DNA of 64,000 nucleotides from Cupriavidus cauae (GTDB lineage Bacteria; Pseudomonadota; Gammaproteobacteria; Burkholderiales; Burkholderiaceae): NCBI RefSeq assembly GCF_008632125.1, contig NZ_VWRN01000071.1, positions 1 to 64,000 of the forward strand, read 5' to 3'. Shown piece by piece: positions 60,284 to 64,000 of this stretch (position 1 is its first letter; each line of letters starts with the position of its first letter). The notes under the pieces were generated by a model. It saw only the letters and a program-made list of their open reading frames with translations, ran no database searches and was not told where the DNA came from. The position numbers and the translations under genes were made by a program.

Positions 60284-61270
60284 TCAGTCCAGCTTGATGC
60301 CCGCCTGCTTGACCACCGCGGCCCAGCGCGTCTTCTCGGCCGCGAAGAAGCGGTTGGTCTCGGCGGGCGTCATCGTCACCACCTCGGCGCCCTGGCCGGC
60401 CAGCTGCGCGCGCACCTCCGGCGAACGGATGATGCGCACCAGCTCGGCGTTCAGGCGCGTCACCGCGGCGTCCGGCATCCTGGCCGGCGCCATCACGCCC
60501 TGCCAGGTGCCCGATTCGAAATTGGCGACGCCCTGTTCGGCGATGGTCGGCAGATTGCCCACCAGCGGCATGCGGGTGCGCTTGGACACCGCGATCGCCT
60601 TCAGCTTGCCGCTCTGCACATGCGGCAGCGTCGCCAGCATGCCGTTCATCAGCACCTGCGCGGTGCCGCCGACGGTATCGGCAATCGCCTGCGCGCCACC
60701 CTTGTACGGCACGTATTGCCATTTGGCGCCGGTGGCTTGCTGCACAGCCACGCCGGCCAGATGCGGGGCGCTGCCGATCGCGGTGACGGCGAAATTCAGC
60801 TCGCCGCGCTTGGACATCTCGACCAGGTCCTTCAGCGTATTGGCCTGCACCGACGGGTTGACCACCAGCATGTGCGGCGAATAGGCCAGCATGCCGACGC
60901 CCTTCAGGTCCTTGGCCGGATCGAAGGTCAGCTTGGTGTAGACCGACGGGCTGATCGCCAGCGCGCCGACATCGCACAACAGCAGCGTGTGGTTGTCGCC
61001 GCCGGACTGCGCCACGAAGGCGGCGCCGACATTGCCGTTGGCGCCCGGACGGTTGTCGACCACGACGGGCTGGCCCAGTGCCTCGCCCAGCTGCTTGCTG
61101 ATCAGCCGCGCGATGATGTCCGACGAGCCGCCAGCGGGATAGGGCACCACCAGCCGGATCGGGCGATTCGGCCAGGTATCGGCGGCAAGGGCGGGGGCCG
61201 CCAGCGGGGCGGCGGCAGCGGCGAGGGCGGCGGTGGAGGCCAGTCTGAGGAAGCGGCGGCGTGCGTGCAT
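60284..61270 (-). CDS. Tripartite tricarboxylate transporter-type substrate-binding protein (Bug family)
   Basis: 328 aa. The N-terminus RRRFLRLAS resembles a Tat signal and ends PALAADTWP. Mature Bug features: RPIRLVVPYPAGGSSDIIARL, VVDNRPGANGNVGAAFVA, YVPYKGGAQAIADTVGG and FESGTWQGVMAPA. Periplasmic binding of a carboxylate or similar ligand; no permease genes adjacent, as usual for the expanded Bug family. Ligand unknown. Confidence 0.93.
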   Translation of the reverse strand: MHARRRFLRLASTAALAAAAAPLAAPALAADTWPNRPIRLVVPYPAGGSSDIIARLISKQLGEALGQPVVVDNRPGANGNVGAAFVAQSGGDNHTLLLCDVGALAISPSVYTKLTFDPAKDLKGVGMLAYSPHMLVVNPSVQANTLKDLVEMSKRGELNFAVTAIGSAPHLAGVAVQQATGAKWQYVPYKGGAQAIADTVGGTAQVLMNGMLATLPHVQSGKLKAIAVSKRTRMPLVGNLPTIAEQGVANFESGTWQGVMAPARMPDAAVTRLNAELVRIIRSPEVRAQLAGQGAEVVTMTPAETNRFFAAEKTRWAAVVKQAGIKLD

Positions 61271-61291
61271 GATGTCTCCGGAACGAGTTAT

Positions 61292-61309
61292 TTGTCAGTC
61301 GTCATACAA
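61292..61309 (-). promoter_or_regulatory. Candidate GntR-type operator upstream of the Bug gene
   Basis: Minus strand TTGTATGACGACTGACAA: outer TTGT/ACAA and inner GNC/GNC symmetry around the centre, resembling GntR/FadR-family sites. 22 bp upstream of the start codon. No regulator gene is adjacent. Confidence 0.35.
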
Positions 61310-61462
61310 CAATGGTCGCCATCATAAGAGCCGGAATGCCAGGCCGTCTAGCGGTTGAGACCGGATTTTTTGCCCGATTCAGGGAAATCCCGGAGGTGGT
61401 AGCGCCGGCTCGGGTTATATGTCATCGGACAATGTGGCGGATGCTTCGAGCCGATGGCGCAC

Positions 61463-61504
61463 AAAGAAAAAGGGCTGGCGCGGCTCGTCGCCGCGCCAGC
61501 CCTT
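61463..61504 (-). terminator. Rho-independent terminator after the beta-oxidation operon
   Basis: Perfect 14-bp stem, 61490-61503 with 61471-61484, a 5-nt loop, and on the minus strand a following T-rich run (TTTTCTTT, 61470-61463). 31 nt beyond the kinase-like gene. Confidence 0.93.
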
Positions 61505-61534
61505 GTCGGGCCCAGCCTGGGTCGTACGTACCGC

Positions 61535-62620
61535 TCAGGCGATCCGCTGCTTCGCCTTCTGCGCGTACTGCCAGCCCATCTCGGCCATCGGGCGGGCCCG
61601 CCGGCCGGCGTCGACCGCCTGCGCCGACGATGCCGTGCCGTCGACCACGCGCTTGGCGATGCCCTGCAGGATGCCGGCGATGCGGAACATGCTGAAGGCC
61701 AGGTAGAAGTTCCAGTCGCCGGTGATCTGGCGTCCGGTGCGCTGCTCGTACATGCGGCGGTAGGTCGCCTCGTCGGGAATGCCGAGCGCGGCGTAGTCGA
61801 GCCCGGCGATGCCGCGGAACTGGCCCGGCGCGATATGCCAGCTCATGCAGTGGTAGCCGAAGTCGGCCATCGGATGGCCGAGCGTCGACAGCTCCCAGTC
61901 CAGCACCGCCAGCACGCGCGGCTCGGTGGGGTGGAACATCAGGTTGTCAAGCCGGTAGTCGCCATGGACGATGCTGGTCAGGTCCTGGTCTTCTTCCGGG
62001 ATATGGTGCGGCAGCCAGTCCATCAGCGCGTCCATCGCGTCGATCTTCTCGGTCTCGGACAGCTTGTACTGCTTGGTCCAGCGCTCGATCTGGCGCGCGA
62101 AGTAATTGCCCGGCTTGCCGTAGTCGCCCAGCCCGATGGCCTGGTAGTCGACGGTATGCATCGCGGCGATGACGCGGTTCATCTCGTCGTAGATCGCGGC
62201 GCGTTCGCTCGGGCTCATGCCCGGCAGCGACTGGTCCCACAGCACGCGGCCGTTGACGTACTCCATGATGTAGAAGGCGCGCCCGATCACGGCCTCGTCC
62301 TCGCACAGCGCGTACATGCGCGCGACCGGCACGTCGGTGTTCGCCAGCGCCGCCATCACGCGGTACTCGCGCTCGATCGCGTGCGCCGACGGCAGCAGCT
62401 TCGACTTCGGTCCCGGCTTGGCGCGCATCACGTAGGTGCGGCCCGGCGTGATCAGCTTGAAGGTGGGGTTGGACTGGCCGCCCTTGAACTGCTCGACCGT
62501 CAGCGGCCCGGCGAAATCCTCGACATGGTCGCGCAGCCAGGCTTCGAGCGCGGCGGTATCGAAGCGCTGCTGCTCGGCGACCGGGCGCGTGCCCTCGAAC
62601 TGGGAAAGATTGCTGCTCAT
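61535..62620 (-). CDS. APH-family phosphotransferase, ACAD10/11 kinase-domain-like
   Basis: 361 aa. Aminoglycoside phosphotransferase fold: GGQSNPTFKL nucleotide loop, YVMRAKPGPKSKLL lysine, catalytic IVHGDYRLDNLMF, metal-binding VLDWELSTLGHPMADFGY. This subgroup is related to the kinase domain of ACAD10/11 and is linked to breakdown of 4-hydroxy acyl-CoAs, not to antibiotic resistance. Last gene of the operon with enoyl-CoA hydratase and 3-hydroxyacyl-CoA dehydrogenase. Confidence 0.9.
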   Translation of the reverse strand: MSSNLSQFEGTRPVAEQQRFDTAALEAWLRDHVEDFAGPLTVEQFKGGQSNPTFKLITPGRTYVMRAKPGPKSKLLPSAHAIEREYRVMAALANTDVPVARMYALCEDEAVIGRAFYIMEYVNGRVLWDQSLPGMSPSERAAIYDEMNRVIAAMHTVDYQAIGLGDYGKPGNYFARQIERWTKQYKLSETEKIDAMDALMDWLPHHIPEEDQDLTSIVHGDYRLDNLMFHPTEPRVLAVLDWELSTLGHPMADFGYHCMSWHIAPGQFRGIAGLDYAALGIPDEATYRRMYEQRTGRQITGDWNFYLAFSMFRIAGILQGIAKRVVDGTASSAQAVDAGRRARPMAEMGWQYAQKAKQRIA

Positions 62621-62692
62621 GCTGTCTCCGGTATCTTTTTTATCGGGATCGGTGCGGGTGGGACCGCGGTCGGCCGCGCTGGGCCGTGGGCT

Positions 62693-63472
62693 TCAACGAT
62701 AGGTCGGCTTGCGCTTCTCCAGGAAGGCGCTGATGCCTTCGCCGCCGTCGGGGTGATGCAGCGCGGCGACGAAGTTCTCGCGCTCCTGCGCCAGATGCGC
62801 GTTCAGCGACAGCGTGCCGGCCTGGTTGATCAGCCCCTTGATGCGGCCCATCGCGTGCGAGGACTGCGCGGCCAGCGACTGGCCCAGGCGCAGCGCTTCG
62901 TTCAGCGCCTCGCCCGGCTCGGTCACGCGGTTGACCAGGCCGAACTGCGCGAGCCGCTGCGCGTCGACGGTCTTGCCTTCGATCAGCAGCTCGGAGGCCA
63001 GCTGGCGCGGCAGCGCGCGTGCCAGCTCATACGAGCCGCCGCCGTCGGGCGTCAGGCCGACCTTGACGTAGGCCATCACGAACTTGGCATTGCTGGCCGC
63101 CACCACGAAGTCGCAGGCCAGCACCAGCGAGAAGCCCGCGCCCGCGGCCGCGCCCTCGACGGCCGCGATGATCGGCTTCGGAAAGGCATGCAGGCTTTCG
63201 ATCCAGGCATGCAGCATCGTGATGCTGTCGGCCTGCACCTGCGGCGGCTGCGCGCGATTGCCGAGCAGCCGGTTCAGGTTGCCGCCGGCGCAGAACATGC
63301 CGTCGGCGCCGGTCAGCACCACCGCGCGGATGCCGCTGTCCTGCTCGGCCGCCTGCAGCGCTTCCCTGGTCGCGAGGTAGATCTCCGGGCCGAGCGCATT
63401 GCGCATTTCCGGATTGGAGATGGTCAGCACCAGCGTCGCATCGACGCGTTCGGACAGCAGTTGGGCAGGCAT
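62693..63472 (-). CDS. Enoyl-CoA hydratase/isomerase family protein
   Basis: 259 aa crotonase. Oxyanion-hole blocks FCAGGNLNRLLG and AAVEGAAAGAGFSLVLACDF; VKVGLTPDGGGSYELARALP carries an Asp at the second catalytic position, while the first Glu is replaced (GAAAGAGF), a pattern shared with several isomerase-type crotonases. 42 nt after the dehydrogenase and 72 nt before the kinase-like gene. Confidence 0.92.
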   Translation of the reverse strand: MPAQLLSERVDATLVLTISNPEMRNALGPEIYLATREALQAAEQDSGIRAVVLTGADGMFCAGGNLNRLLGNRAQPPQVQADSITMLHAWIESLHAFPKPIIAAVEGAAAGAGFSLVLACDFVVAASNAKFVMAYVKVGLTPDGGGSYELARALPRQLASELLIEGKTVDAQRLAQFGLVNRVTEPGEALNEALRLGQSLAAQSSHAMGRIKGLINQAGTLSLNAHLAQERENFVAALHHPDGGEGISAFLEKRKPTYR

Positions 63473-63514
63473 GGCGGCTCGGTGGTGTGATGGAAGGGAA
63501 GGGGCCGGGGAGCG

Positions 63515-64000
63515 TCAGGCTTCCTCGGTCAGCAGCGACAGGCCCAGGCTGGCACGGCGCCACAGCCACGGGCTCGGGCGATAGCGCATGTCGCCGGTCA
63601 GCCGCTCCATATTGCGCAGCACCTCGAGCACCAGCTGCGGGCCGATCGCATCGCCCAGCGCCAGCGGGCCCTTCGGATAGCCCAGGCCCAGGTTGACGGC
63701 GAGGTCGATGTCCGACGGCGTCGCGATGCGCTGCTGCGCGATATCGGAGGCGATATTGACGATGCACGAGACGATGCGCTGGGCGACGAAGCCGGCCGAA
63801 TCGCGGATCACCGTGACCGGCACGCCGTCGCTGGCGAACAGGCCGTGGGCGCAATCGCGCATGGCCGCGCTGGTGGCGGGCGTCGTCATCAGCGTGCGGC
63901 GCCTGGTGGCCTCGAACGGCAGCAGCGTGTCGATGGCAACCACGCGGCTGGCGTCCAGGCCCTGCTGCAGCGCGCAGGTGGTGGCATCCAACCCGAGCGG
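63515..64000 (-). CDS. 3-hydroxyacyl-CoA dehydrogenase, C-terminal part (cut by window end)
   Basis: 162 codons, open at the window edge, so the 5 prime part lies beyond 64000. Visible: the linker and end of the NAD domain, then the 3HCDH C-terminal domain (DSAGFVAQRIVSCIVNIASDI, VNLGLGYPKGPLALGDAIG, RNMERLTGDMRYRPSPWL). Oxidises 3-hydroxyacyl-CoA to 3-oxoacyl-CoA. First known gene of the operon with the hydratase and kinase-like genes. Confidence 0.9.
   Translation of the reverse strand, partial: PLGLDATTCALQQGLDASRVVAIDTLLPFEATRRRTLMTTPATSAAMRDCAHGLFASDGVPVTVIRDSAGFVAQRIVSCIVNIASDIAQQRIATPSDIDLAVNLGLGYPKGPLALGDAIGPQLVLEVLRNMERLTGDMRYRPSPWLWRRASLGLSLLTEEA

Noticed and set aside
61535-62620. 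Aminoglycoside resistance gene
   Set aside because: APH fold only; sequence blocks and neighbours match the ACAD10/11 kinase-like group tied to acyl-CoA metabolism.

Overview
The window is a GC-rich chromosomal segment from a beta-proteobacterium of the order Burkholderiales, most like the Cupriavidus/Ralstonia group. This rests on gene order (ilvBHC-psd-pssA-leuA; rpsO-pnp; tpiA-secG-tRNA-Leu-nuoA-N; DUF2818-NUDIX-DUF1178 after nuoN; urtABCDE-ureDAJBCEFG) and on protein character. It is not based on a database search. No insertion sequence, prophage, integrase or CRISPR array was seen.

Layout. 1-1632 (minus): an ECF sigma factor translationally coupled to a one-membrane-span DUF3619 protein and a DUF3106 protein. 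1938-9713 (plus): branched-chain amino acid and phospholipid synthesis (ilvB, ilvH, ilvC, psd, pssA), a BON-LysM protein, then leuA behind a complete leucine attenuator with its own leader peptide. 9877-11779: a lipoprotein and an orphan periplasmic binding protein. 11821-17677: rpsO and pnp with a structured pnp leader, a quinone oxidoreductase, tpiA and secG. 17877-33481: tRNA-Leu(GAG), the 14-gene complex I operon and DUF2818. 33530-38287: NUDIX hydrolase, DUF1178, a two-gene acyl-CoA dehydrogenase pair and two MaoC hydratases.

38325-51282 is one nitrogen-scavenging block: an ABC urea importer (urtABCDE), urease (ureABC), its nickel-insertion chaperones (ureDEFG) and a HupE/UreJ nickel permease. 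It is preceded by two NtrC-like sites and a textbook sigma-54 promoter, with an intrinsic terminator between them. This part is unusually rich in short tandem repeats. Different repeat units (7, 8, 9, 11, 12 and 18 bp) fill most gene junctions and interrupt two coding regions.

51325-64000 is accessory: an XRE regulator, a GST, an acyl-CoA dehydrogenase divergent from a LysR regulator, and two tandem unrecognised proteins of lower GC that look like diverged paralogues. These are followed by a SIRT4-like class II sirtuin behind a tiny cysteine-rich protein, a Bug-type binding protein, and a beta-oxidation operon (3-hydroxyacyl-CoA dehydrogenase cut by the window edge, enoyl-CoA hydratase, APH-like kinase).

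Most notable: the leaderless-looking leuA attenuator with rare CTA codons, the orphan paralogue pair at 55522-58832, the repeat-filled urease operon, and the compact NtrC/terminator/sigma-54 control region of urtA.
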